41,295 nt of DNA. Source: Meiothermus rufus DSM 22234 (GTDB taxonomy: Bacteria; Deinococcota; Deinococci; Deinococcales; Thermaceae). Each line of letters opens with the position of its first letter. Position 1 is the first letter of the stretch. The DNA is taken from positions 1 through 41,295 of the forward strand of contig NZ_AUHY01000022.1 in the NCBI RefSeq assembly GCF_000423425.1, given 5' to 3'. A program made the translations under genes and the position numbers. Below the pieces are notes generated by a model. The model worked only from the letters and a program-made list of their open reading frames with translations, was not told where the DNA came from and searched no databases. Positions 26,428 through 33,901 of this stretch are shown piece by piece.

Positions 26428-29211
26428 ATGGACTCCCGTGCCCGAAGTTATTTTCGTTCCCTGTTCAACCTACAGGCTCCCCTTTCCCCAGCCCGTTTTG
26501 AAAGTGAACTGGCCAAACGCATCGGCAGCCCCTCGAGGCGGCGGCCCATTGTGAATGCCTGGCGGGCCTACCTGGGGGCTTCGGGGGGCGACCTAGAGGC
26601 GGTGCGAAGTTTCTACCAGGCTTTGCTGGGCCATCCGCGGGAGCGCCTGGAGGCTTTGGTCTACGCCATGCACCTGCCCTTTATCGAGTTTTACCTGCGG
26701 GAGGTGCCTCCCTTGCTGCCGCCGGAGGGCCGGGTACTGGAGGTGGGTGCTTTTACCGGGGGGTTGGTGGCCCTGTTGCAGCAGGCCCGGCCTGAGTTGG
26801 AATGGCACGCTTTGGAAGGGGTGGAGGAGGCCTTGAGTCTGGGACAGGCCCGCACCGCTGGGGTGCAATGGCACCTGGGGTGGTTTGGCCAGGCCCTGCC
26901 CCAGGGGCTTCCCCCCATGGATGTGGTTTTGCTGCTTTCTTGTTTGCCCGAGGGGTACCTGGGCGACCTCCCCAGCAACCTAGAGGCCGAGGCTTTTGAC
27001 CGGCAGTTCCAGTTGGCTCAGCGGCTGCGGGGGCTGGAGGGAGTGCTGCGCCCGGGGGGGCTTTTGCTCTACGGGCACGGCCCCTTTTTGGGTAAGAATA
27101 CCCAGGCTGCGGCCCAGGTGTTGCGTCGGCTGGGGTTTGAGGACGTGGAACTGCGGGGCGAGGGGGAGTACAGCCTGGTTTATGGGCGGATGCCGGAGGT
27201 ACTGGCGGAGGTGGCGCTCGAGGTAGAGGTGGCCGAACCACCCCCTCCGCCCCCTCCCCCGGCCCCGGCGCCCCTGCCCAGCCTGGAGGAGGCCTGGGGG
27301 TGGTGGGAGGCGCAGAATTACGCCGAGATTCTCCAGCGTATTCCCGAAGGTACCCCCGGTGAGCTGGGTTTCTTACGGGGCCGGGCCCTCTGGGCGCTTT
27401 CCCGCTACGAAGAGGCTGAACGGGCCCTAGCCCTGGCCGGCACCCCGGAGGCCGAGGCATTGCGGGTGTTGTGCTGGGCCGAGCTGGAAGACCCCCGGGC
27501 CCTTCCCCGCTTGGAGGCCCTAGCCAGCCGTGGGGGCCGCTTTAAGCTGGCTTTGGGCCGGCTTTACCTAAGGCAGAACCGGCTGACCGAGGCCTTGCGC
27601 CAGCTCTACGAGTGTGGTCTGCCCGAAGCCGAGGTGTACTTGAAGATGGCCCTCGAGCGCACCGAGGAGCGTATCCGCCGCCTGTGCCGTGAGGGGGATT
27701 GGAGCGAGGTCAGCCGACGGGTGGAGTTTATCGAGGATCTGGCCCCTGAGCTTTTGAACCACAACCTGCTGCGCATGGGCCTACAGGCTACCTTGCAGCA
27801 AGGGCTGTGGGGCCGGGCAGCCCGCTACGCCCAGCGGCTTTACGTGGCGGGGGAGTCGCACGGGGCGCTGGGCCTGGCCCTGGTGGGCCTTAAGGTGCGG
27901 GGGCCAGAGGCTTTGGAGGGGGTGCCGTTGGCCGACTTGAAGGAGGTGGAGCCCTACCTGACCGACGCGGTGGCCCGGGCCGAGGATGCCACGGCTTTGC
28001 TGGCCTTGGGCATGCTGCGCCACCGCGAGGGACGGCATGCCGAGGCCGTGCGCTACCTCGAGCGGGCCGTGCGGGGGTTGGTGGCTGAGCCTGCCGGTAC
28101 GGCCTACCATCTGCTGGCCCTATCCAAACGGGCCTTGGGTTATCCCATGTCCGAGGTGTTGGGCGACCACAAGCGGGCCCATGCCCATCGGGCCTATTCC
28201 ATCCCAGAGCTTTACCGCTTGGCCCAGGAGGCCCTCGAGGCGGGTGAGGGGGCCATGGCCCGGGAGTTTTTGGGCCGGGTACGCGATGCCGGGCTGGAGC
28301 ACTTCGAGGCCATTGAGCCGGTGGTGCGTCTGGTCGAGCAGCTCGAGGGTCCCTGGGAGGCTTTCCGCCTGCTGGCCCAGTGGCTGGAGCGCACCCTCGA
28401 GCCGCCTTTGGAGCACCTCGAGCTGGCCTACCGCCTCTCTCGCAACTTCTCCCAAAGCAGTGAGGCCGAGAGCGTGCGGGGCCGCTACTTGGCTGCGCTA
28501 TACAATGCCGGGCAGGCCTTGGGGGCCGAGGGGTTATTGCTGGCGGAGTTGGCCCGCAACCCCGAGGCTTTGGAGGTGCTCTACGACCTGGCCGAACACT
28601 ACGAGCGCACCGGGGCCTACCAGAAAGCCGCCCAGACCTGGCGCAAGGCCCTGGAAACGGCTTATTACTGGGAAAAGGACCTGGAGCTCTCCCGCGAGAT
28701 TCTGCGTAACCTGCTCTTCTTGAACCCTACCGACCCTGAGGTGCTGCTTTACCTGGAGGAACTCAAGGCCACCTCCCAGGCCTTGGCCCAGCTCGATGGA
28801 GCCCCCGATTCCCTGGCTGGGGTCACCCCCGAGGGCCTGTTGCGCGAGGGGTTACCGCGCTTCCACGGGGAGTATCTGGTGGTGGTGGGGGGGCATACCC
28901 AGCTTCGCAGCCGCATGGTGCCCTTGCTGGAGGCCCAGGGCCTGAACGTGGACTGGTTCGATTCCGATAGCCACACTGCTGGGCGGGAGGTTATCCGGCG
29001 CATCCAGAACCGGTTGGCCCGGGCCCACGGCTTGCTGATTATTAGCAGCTACGTGGGCCACGATCTTTCCGAACCCGTGCGCCTCGAGGCCGAGAACCTG
29101 GGGCTGCCCGTCTACATCACCCCCGGAAGGGCCCGGGGGGCCACCGGCTTTATTCGGGCGGTGACCGAGTTCGCTCCCCAGCTTTTCAAGCAGGCCTTGA
29201 AGGGAGGTTAG
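26428..29211 (+). CDS. Multidomain protein: methyltransferase-like, TPR-like and DUF2325-like
   Basis: I do not recognise this 927-residue protein as a named family. Residues 1-260 look like a class I methyltransferase domain: motif I is GRVLEVGAFTGG (101-112), followed by HALEGVEEAL and MDVVLLLSCLP. A Pro-rich linker (271-284) leads to a long helical array (about 285-790). It has TPR-like repeats such as GRALWALSRYEEAERALALAG, RHREGRHAEAVRYLERAVRG and YERTGAYQKAAQTWRKAL. Residues 814-910 resemble DUF2325: EYLVVVGGHTQLRSRMVPLLEAQGL, then GLLIISSYVGHDLSEPVRLEAENLGLPVYIT. DUF2325 is linked in other bacteria to nucleotide- or signalling-type roles but is uncharacterised. Ribosome-binding site GAGGAAGG precedes the ATG. 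Substrate, partners and activity are unknown. Confidence 0.7.
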   Translation: MDSRARSYFRSLFNLQAPLSPARFESELAKRIGSPSRRRPIVNAWRAYLGASGGDLEAVRSFYQALLGHPRERLEALVYAMHLPFIEFYLREVPPLLPPEGRVLEVGAFTGGLVALLQQARPELEWHALEGVEEALSLGQARTAGVQWHLGWFGQALPQGLPPMDVVLLLSCLPEGYLGDLPSNLEAEAFDRQFQLAQRLRGLEGVLRPGGLLLYGHGPFLGKNTQAAAQVLRRLGFEDVELRGEGEYSLVYGRMPEVLAEVALEVEVAEPPPPPPPPAPAPLPSLEEAWGWWEAQNYAEILQRIPEGTPGELGFLRGRALWALSRYEEAERALALAGTPEAEALRVLCWAELEDPRALPRLEALASRGGRFKLALGRLYLRQNRLTEALRQLYECGLPEAEVYLKMALERTEERIRRLCREGDWSEVSRRVEFIEDLAPELLNHNLLRMGLQATLQQGLWGRAARYAQRLYVAGESHGALGLALVGLKVRGPEALEGVPLADLKEVEPYLTDAVARAEDATALLALGMLRHREGRHAEAVRYLERAVRGLVAEPAGTAYHLLALSKRALGYPMSEVLGDHKRAHAHRAYSIPELYRLAQEALEAGEGAMAREFLGRVRDAGLEHFEAIEPVVRLVEQLEGPWEAFRLLAQWLERTLEPPLEHLELAYRLSRNFSQSSEAESVRGRYLAALYNAGQALGAEGLLLAELARNPEALEVLYDLAEHYERTGAYQKAAQTWRKALETAYYWEKDLELSREILRNLLFLNPTDPEVLLYLEELKATSQALAQLDGAPDSLAGVTPEGLLREGLPRFHGEYLVVVGGHTQLRSRMVPLLEAQGLNVDWFDSDSHTAGREVIRRIQNRLARAHGLLIISSYVGHDLSEPVRLEAENLGLPVYITPGRARGATGFIRAVTEFAPQLFKQALKGG

Positions 29212-29261
29212 GGCCAGGGAGGCAGCCTCAATACAACCACCCTGAGGAACACGCGGTGGGA

Positions 29262-29270
29262 TGGTATAAG
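29262..29270 (+). promoter_or_regulatory. Extended -10 box of the aquaporin gene
   Basis: TGGTATAAG is an extended -10 element 20 bases before the ATG at 29290. A ribosome-binding site GGGAGG precedes the start. Confidence 0.45.
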
Positions 29271-29289
29271 GTATGGGCGGGAGGCAAAT

Positions 29290-29940
29290 ATGAATGTGCG
29301 TGCGCTCGTGGCGGAGTTTCTGGGGGTGTTTGCCTTGTGCTTCGTGGGTATTGGCGCTACAGCCGCTACTCAGGGGGCCGATTTGATGGCGGTGGCCCTG
29401 GCCCATGGCCTGGCCATCGGGCTTTCGGTGGTGGCTTTGGGGGCGATCTCCGGGGCGCACTTCAACCCGGCGGTCACCTTCGGTCTGCTCATCACCGGGC
29501 GCATGACCCTGGCCGGTGCAGCGGGCTACTGGCTGGCCCAGTTTTTGGGCGGGTTGGTGGCGGCCTTTTTCATCGGGGCTTTGTACGGGGGCAGCGCGGT
29601 GGCGGAGGGAACCCCGGCGCTGGGGCCCAATCACAGCCCTATCCAGGCCCTCATGATGGAGGTTTTCCTCACCTTTTTTCTGGTCTCGGTGATTTTCGGT
29701 TCGGCGGTCTACAACCGCTTTAGCTATGCGGGGCTGGCAATAGGCCTGGCGGTGACCATGGGCATACTGGCCGGAGGGGCGGTCTCGGGTGCGGCGATGA
29801 ACCCGGCTCGAGTCCTGGGGCCGGCCCTGATGGGCGGGGAGTGGGCAGCCCACTGGGTCTACTGGGTTGGGCCGCTGGTGGGGGCAGGGCTGGCTGCCTT
29901 CCTCTACGACTTCCTATACAGCAAGCCAAGGGAAAACTAA
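29290..29940 (+). CDS. Aquaporin (MIP family)
   Basis: This 216-residue membrane channel has six helices and two half-helices carrying the NPA motifs: HFNPAVT (first) and MNPARVLGPAL (second). The conserved Arg after the second NPA is present. The residue after it is Val where AqpZ and many others have Ser. N-terminal MNVRALVAEFLGVFALCFVG and GLAIGLSVVALGAISGAHFNP fit the water-channel (AqpZ-like) group rather than the glycerol facilitators, which have extra loops. Length is short but normal for bacterial aquaporins. The stop interlocks with the convergent uracil-DNA glycosylase gene by 4 bases. Confidence 0.92.
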   Translation: MNVRALVAEFLGVFALCFVGIGATAATQGADLMAVALAHGLAIGLSVVALGAISGAHFNPAVTFGLLITGRMTLAGAAGYWLAQFLGGLVAAFFIGALYGGSAVAEGTPALGPNHSPIQALMMEVFLTFFLVSVIFGSAVYNRFSYAGLAIGLAVTMGILAGGAVSGAAMNPARVLGPALMGGEWAAHWVYWVGPLVGAGLAAFLYDFLYSKPREN

Positions 29941-30611
29941 AGGCCAGCTAGAGCCTTGGCCCGCTTTAGGATAGCGTCAAACATAGCCGTGGTCAGTTTG
30001 CCGGTTTGGGTGTTCTGCCGACTAACGTGGTACGAGCTTAGCAAAACCTGCTGGCCCAAGGGGTACTCGCTGCCGTGGGCAAAGGGGAAGGCCGAGCGGC
30101 GTAAGCCCAGATAATCCAACAGGGCCTGGTGGGCTATTTGTCCTAAGGCCAGGTAAACCCGCACCTGGGACAGAAGGGCCAGCTCGAGGCGGGTCCACTC
30201 GGCACACCGCTTTATTTCCTCAGGGGCGGGTTTGTTGGCTGGGGGGGCACAGCGCACCGCGGCAGTGATATAGACACCTTGCAGCGCTAGCCCATCCCCC
30301 TGGTGGGTGGCCTTAGGCTGATTGGACAAACCAGCCCGGTAAAGCGCAGCATACAGAAACTCGCCCGAGGCATCGCCGGTAAAAGGCCGTCCGGTGCGGT
30401 TGGAACCGTGGGCGCCGGGGGCCAGGCCGAAGAGCAGAATCCGGGCCTGGGGGTCGCCGAAACCAGGCACTGGCCTAGCCCAGTAGATCCAATGGCGGTA
30501 GGCCGCGCGTTTTTCCTGCCCAACCCGCTCGCGCCAGGCTACCAGCCGGGGGCACTGGCGACAGGAAATTATCTGCTGGTGCAAGGTTTCCAGGGCCGAG
30601 AGGGTCTTCAC
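29937..30611 (-). CDS. Uracil-DNA glycosylase, family 5 (UDGb)
   Basis: This 224-residue glycosylase removes deaminated bases. The N-terminal Cys17 and Cys20 (SCRQCPRL), with two more cysteines in AVRCAPPANKP...KRCAEW, fit the iron-sulfur cluster of family 4/5 enzymes. The active-site motif GLAPGAHG (62-69) followed by SNRTGRPFTGDASGEFLY is the UDGb form. It lacks the Glu/Asp of other families, and the second motif HVSRQNTQTG matches as well. It closely resembles the Thermus thermophilus UDGb pattern, which accepts uracil, hypoxanthine and hydroxymethyluracil. The GTG start lies 6 bases after a TAGATT box, suggesting leaderless transcription. Such repair matters at high temperature, where cytosine deaminates quickly. 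Confidence 0.92.
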   Translation of the reverse strand: MKTLSALETLHQQIISCRQCPRLVAWRERVGQEKRAAYRHWIYWARPVPGFGDPQARILLFGLAPGAHGSNRTGRPFTGDASGEFLYAALYRAGLSNQPKATHQGDGLALQGVYITAAVRCAPPANKPAPEEIKRCAEWTRLELALLSQVRVYLALGQIAHQALLDYLGLRRSAFPFAHGSEYPLGQQVLLSSYHVSRQNTQTGKLTTAMFDAILKRAKALAGL

Positions 30612-30617
30612 GGCTTC

Positions 30618-30623
30618 AATCTA
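30618..30623 (-). promoter_or_regulatory. -10 box of the UDGb gene, leaderless type
   Basis: On the minus strand TAGATT is followed by 6 bases and the GTG at 30611; there is no Shine-Dalgarno sequence. Confidence 0.5.
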
Positions 30624-30692
30624 CTACGCCCGGGTTTTGCTTAGACCGAGTAGAGGTGGCACCAAGCCTCGAGTTCTCACCTTTTTCTCCCG

Positions 30693-30698
30693 TACAAT
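30693..30698 (+). promoter_or_regulatory. -10 box of the nitronate-monooxygenase-like gene
   Basis: TACAAT lies 43 bases before the ATG at 30742; the leader ends with GTAGGAGG. TACAATAGCCC also occurs upstream of the gene at 26428. Confidence 0.5.
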
Positions 30699-30741
30699 AG
30701 CCCATCGCTCGGCATAGCTTGGCGGTGTAGGAGGTTTATAG

Positions 30742-32181
30742 ATGCAAGCTGTTACAAGTCTGGCCCTACCGCGCGTCATCCAGGGGGGGATGGGGGTGGC
30801 GGTCTCCAGCTGGCAACTGGCCCGGACTGTCTCGAGGCTAGGGCAACTGGGGGTGGTCTCTGGAACCGCTATCGACACTGTGATGGTGCGGCGCCTGCAG
30901 GACGGTGACCCCGGGGGATGGGTACGCCAGGCCTTGGCTACCTTTCCCTTTCAGCGCTGGGTGGAGCCGGTGCTAGCCCGGTACTTTCAGCCTGAGGGGC
31001 GGAAGGGTCGGCCTTACCGACGGATCCCTATGCCGGTGGGCATACCAGGGACAGCCTCGCAGATTCTGCACGTGCTGGGCAGCTACGCCGAGGTATTTTT
31101 GGCCAAACAGGGGCACGCTGGGCTGGTGGGCATTAACCTGCTGACCAAGCTGCAACTGCCCACCTTAGGCACCCTGTATGGGGCCATGTTGGCCGGGGTG
31201 GATTACGTGCTGATGGGGGCGGGCATTCCCCGGGAAATTCCCGAGGCCCTCGACCGCCTGGCGGCGGGGGAGGCGGCCTCGCTCAAGCTGGAGGTCAGCG
31301 GATGGACCCCTGTCGAACCGGCCCGGGTGGTTTTCAACCCCCAGGAGATTGCCGAGGAGGTTCCCACGCTTAAGCGGCCCCACTTTTTGCCCATCATCGC
31401 CTCCCACTCGTTGGCTACCCTGTTGGGGCGTAAGGGGGCGGGCAGTGTCCAGGGCTTTGTGATTGAAGGCCCCACCGCGGGGGGGCACAACGCGCCCCCC
31501 CGCGGGGCCCCGGTTTTCGACCCGCGGGGCCAGCCGCTTTATGGCGAGCGTGACCGGGTGGATCTGGAGCAAATCAAGGCCCTGGGGCTGCCCTTCTGGT
31601 TGGCCGGGGGCACCGGCTCCCCGGAAGCCTTGCAGGGGGCTTTGGCCCAGGGGGCGGCAGGCATCCAGGTGGGTACGCTTTTTGCCTACAGCCGGGAATC
31701 AGGCTTTGAGGCTACTCTCAAACAGAGGGTGCTCGAGCAGGCTGCAAAAGGAGAGGGGAGGGTGTTTACCGACCCCAAAGCCTCGCCGACCGGTTTTCCC
31801 TTCAAGGTAGCCGAAATAACCGGCACCCTGTGGGAAGAGGCGCTATACCAGAAGCGGGTTCGGGTCTGTGACCTGGGCTATCTGCGGGAGGCCTACCAGA
31901 CAGCAGAGGGTAAAGTTGGCTTTCGCTGCGCTGCCGAGCCGGTGGAGCAGTACCTGGCCAAGGGGGGCCAGCTTGCCCAAACCCAGGGGCGCAAGTGCTT
32001 GTGCAATGCCCTAATGGCCGCAGTGGGGCTAGGTCAGGTGCAGAAAAATGGCGACCTCGAGCGGCCTCTGGTCACCAGCGGCGACGACCTGGAGCGAATA
32101 GGGGCTTTTGTGGCCCGTTATGGCCTGAACTATAGCGCCCAGGACGTAGTTGCCTACCTGCTGGGAAGCCCCGTCCCCTGA
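30742..32181 (+). CDS. Nitronate monooxygenase family protein
   Basis: This 479-residue flavin-binding TIM-barrel protein is of the NMO/2-nitropropane dioxygenase family. It has the N-terminal RVIQGGMGVAVSSWQLARTVSRLGQLGVVSG and, in the middle, VEGPTAGGHNAPPRGA-like sequence (seen as VIEGPTAGGHNAPPRG). FWLAGGTGSPEALQGALAQGAAGIQVGTLFAYSRESGF forms the FMN phosphate site. It is longer than typical NMOs (about 330-370), because of an additional C-terminal region with Cys-rich KCLCNALMAAVGLGQ. That resembles the PfaD/enoyl reductase side of the family, so nitronate oxidation is not assured. The gene starts after GGAGG and is followed by a 131-base gap holding a large inverted repeat. Confidence 0.8.
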   Translation: MQAVTSLALPRVIQGGMGVAVSSWQLARTVSRLGQLGVVSGTAIDTVMVRRLQDGDPGGWVRQALATFPFQRWVEPVLARYFQPEGRKGRPYRRIPMPVGIPGTASQILHVLGSYAEVFLAKQGHAGLVGINLLTKLQLPTLGTLYGAMLAGVDYVLMGAGIPREIPEALDRLAAGEAASLKLEVSGWTPVEPARVVFNPQEIAEEVPTLKRPHFLPIIASHSLATLLGRKGAGSVQGFVIEGPTAGGHNAPPRGAPVFDPRGQPLYGERDRVDLEQIKALGLPFWLAGGTGSPEALQGALAQGAAGIQVGTLFAYSRESGFEATLKQRVLEQAAKGEGRVFTDPKASPTGFPFKVAEITGTLWEEALYQKRVRVCDLGYLREAYQTAEGKVGFRCAAEPVEQYLAKGGQLAQTQGRKCLCNALMAAVGLGQVQKNGDLERPLVTSGDDLERIGAFVARYGLNYSAQDVVAYLLGSPVP

Positions 32182-32182
32182 A

Positions 32183-32301
32183 GGCCTGGCGCTCGAGTCT
32201 GTGGACTAGGTCGTTTGTGTAGATTTTTTGAAGAACAACCGTAAAGCAGCCTACCTTTGCCGGTGCAGGTTGCGGGCAAACTCAGGTTATATCGCCAGGC
32301 C
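32183..32301 (+). repeat. 119-base inverted-repeat element before the VWA gene
   Basis: GGCCTGGCG (32183-32191) and CGCCAGGCC (32293-32301) are perfect 9-bp arms enclosing 101 bases. The left arm begins right after the upstream stop and the right arm ends 11 bases before the VWA start. Inside, TTTGCC (32256-32261) and GGCAAA (32275-32280) form a smaller stem, and AGTC-TGTG-GACT (32196-32207) another. It may be a structured leader or a protein-binding arrangement. Confidence 0.35.
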
Positions 32302-32312
32302 AGGGGAAGGGT

Positions 32313-33257
32313 ATGGGGTTTCAGTTTCCGTTCGGGTTGGCACTGCTTTTGTTGCTCCCGCTTTTGGGTTGGTTTTATTGGCGCAGGGTGCAGCAAGGTA
32401 GGGGTAGCGCCCACGTGCTTTACCCCCATCTTTCTGCCCTGACCGCTTTGGCCGAATCACCTTGGAGGCGCCACCTGAGCGCAGGGCTGTATGGCCTGGC
32501 CCTAGCCTTGGCCCTGCTGGCCCTGGCCCGCCCCCAGGCCACCATTCCTGTCCCGGATGCCCAGGCCGTGGTGATTGTGACCATCGATGTCAGCCTGTCC
32601 ATGCGGGCCCAGGACATCCAGCCCAGCCGCCTCGAGGCGGCCCAGCGGGAGGCCCAGAACTTTGTGCGGGCTCTGCCCGATAGCATCAAGGTGGGGCTGG
32701 TGAGCTTTGCTGGTTATGCCGTCTTAGAGGTGGAGCCTACCACTGACCACGGGCGCGTGATCGAGCAGATTGGGCTTTTGCAGATGGCCCGCCGCACTGC
32801 CATCGGCGATGGCCTGCTGGAAAGCCTTAAGGCCATACCGGTAGACCAGAACAACAAGCCTTTGGGGCCTTCCACGGTGGTGTTGCTTTCAGATGGCCGG
32901 AGCAATACCGGCATAGACCCTCTCGACGTGACCCCCTTCGCCCGGGACATGGGGGTGGTGGTGCATACCATTGGGCTGGGGCGGCGGGATGGCTCGAGCC
33001 AGGCCGACGCGTTTGGGGGCTGGGGCTACTGGATGCAGTTTGACGAGGAAACCCTGCGGGCCATTGCCGAGTCCACTGGGGGCCAGTACTACGCCGCCGA
33101 ATCGGCTGAGGCCCTGCGGCAGGCCTACCGCAACCTGGGGCGGGTGATAGGCTGGAGGCCCCAACAAACCGAGGTGAGCGGCCTGTTTGGCCTGGCGGCG
33201 GGGTTAGTGTTGGCCTCGAGCCTGCTGGTGGCCAACCTGCGGCGCAGGGTGTTCTAG
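32313..33257 (+). CDS. VWA-domain membrane protein (BatA-like)
   Basis: This 314-residue protein has an N-terminal membrane anchor (GLALLLLLPLLGWFYW), a second helix (LYGLALALALLALAR), a von Willebrand A domain (about residues 88-270) and a C-terminal helix (GLAAGLVLASSLLVANL). The metal-binding site reads DVSLSM (Asp-x-Ser-x-Ser), with DGRSNTG supplying the later Asp. This is the BatA layout, but the usual partners (MoxR ATPase, DUF58 protein, BatB and others) are not next to it in this window. The start is ATG 32313 with AGGGGAAGG upstream. It is convergent with an unknown gene by a 4-base stop overlap. Confidence 0.85.
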   Translation: MGFQFPFGLALLLLLPLLGWFYWRRVQQGRGSAHVLYPHLSALTALAESPWRRHLSAGLYGLALALALLALARPQATIPVPDAQAVVIVTIDVSLSMRAQDIQPSRLEAAQREAQNFVRALPDSIKVGLVSFAGYAVLEVEPTTDHGRVIEQIGLLQMARRTAIGDGLLESLKAIPVDQNNKPLGPSTVVLLSDGRSNTGIDPLDVTPFARDMGVVVHTIGLGRRDGSSQADAFGGWGYWMQFDEETLRAIAESTGGQYYAAESAEALRQAYRNLGRVIGWRPQQTEVSGLFGLAAGLVLASSLLVANLRRRVF

Positions 33258-33802
33258 ACCCGGGTGTACAGGGTTAGCCAAAGCCGCTTTTCCTGTAGCT
33301 CGAGGCGTTCTACCTGGGTTCGTGGCCTATCCACCAGTCCCAGAGCCTGTAGGGCTGGGGAGAGGGGAAGCTTTTGCAGCAGAGGGTTTAGGTAAAGCCA
33401 GAGTTCCAGGTTTCTGCCCAGCTCCAGCAAGCCGGGAAGGCGCCGGTTGGCCTGGGCTACTAAAGCGGCAAGCACCTTGCCAGGAAGCAGGTTGAGCACC
33501 GGAGCGCCGCGAAAGCCAGTGAAAAGGAGCTGTTCTACCCGCAGGTGCAGGGCCTGTTTTTCTGGCAAAAAGCCCAGGGCCTGGAGGGCTAGCTGCAGGC
33601 AGGGGCCACTGGCAAAACGTAGCTCCAGCCACAAGCGGTTGGCTTCCAGGGTAAAACCCCGCACCTGGCCTTGCTCTAAGCGGCCCAAAGGAAAGCGTAA
33701 AAGCTGAAGGGGTAGGCTGACCTGGGCGAGCTGTTGCTGCGACCAGGCCTGTAGTAAGGCTTGGTCAAGCTCGAGCTCCAGGCGGGCTTGTAAAAGTGCC
33801 AT
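33254..33802 (-). CDS. Hypothetical protein, Leu-rich
   Basis: I do not recognise this 182-residue protein. It is rich in Leu and Gln, has no clear membrane segment or signal peptide, and reads like a lipid-binding or beta-rich domain (compare DUF2993-like proteins, low confidence). Notable stretches are LEQGQVRGFTLEANRLWLELRFASGPCLQLALQALGFLPE and VLNLLPGKVLAALVAQANRRLPGLLEL. Codon use resembles its neighbours. A CATAAT box lies 6 bases before the ATG, so it has its own leaderless-type promoter. It is divergent from folC and convergent with the VWA gene. Confidence 0.65.
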   Translation of the reverse strand: MALLQARLELELDQALLQAWSQQQLAQVSLPLQLLRFPLGRLEQGQVRGFTLEANRLWLELRFASGPCLQLALQALGFLPEKQALHLRVEQLLFTGFRGAPVLNLLPGKVLAALVAQANRRLPGLLELGRNLELWLYLNPLLQKLPLSPALQALGLVDRPRTQVERLELQEKRLWLTLYTRV

Positions 33803-33808
33803 GGTTTC

Positions 33809-33814
33809 ATTATG
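33809..33814 (-). promoter_or_regulatory. -10 box of the Leu-rich protein gene, leaderless type
   Basis: On the minus strand CATAAT (5 of 6 to TATAAT) precedes the ATG at 33802 by 6 bases. Confidence 0.5.
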
Positions 33815-33824
33815 CCGGTACGGT

Positions 33825-33830
33825 TAGACT
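33825..33830 (+). promoter_or_regulatory. Possible folC -10 box
   Basis: TAGACT would give a transcript starting near 33837 and a leader of about 65 bases to the ATG at 33902. It lies only 10 bases from the divergent -10 box at 33809-33814, so the two promoters would interfere. Confidence 0.35.
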
Positions 33831-33901
33831 GGGGGCATGGGGCTTTGTGCCGTTTGGCTAGGGAGTACAGGGCAAAGGGCCTTGGGGTGGGTGAGACCGG
33901 T

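Noticed and set aside
32221-32229. T-rich run after the flavoprotein gene as a terminator
   Set aside because: No G/C-rich stem precedes the T-run.
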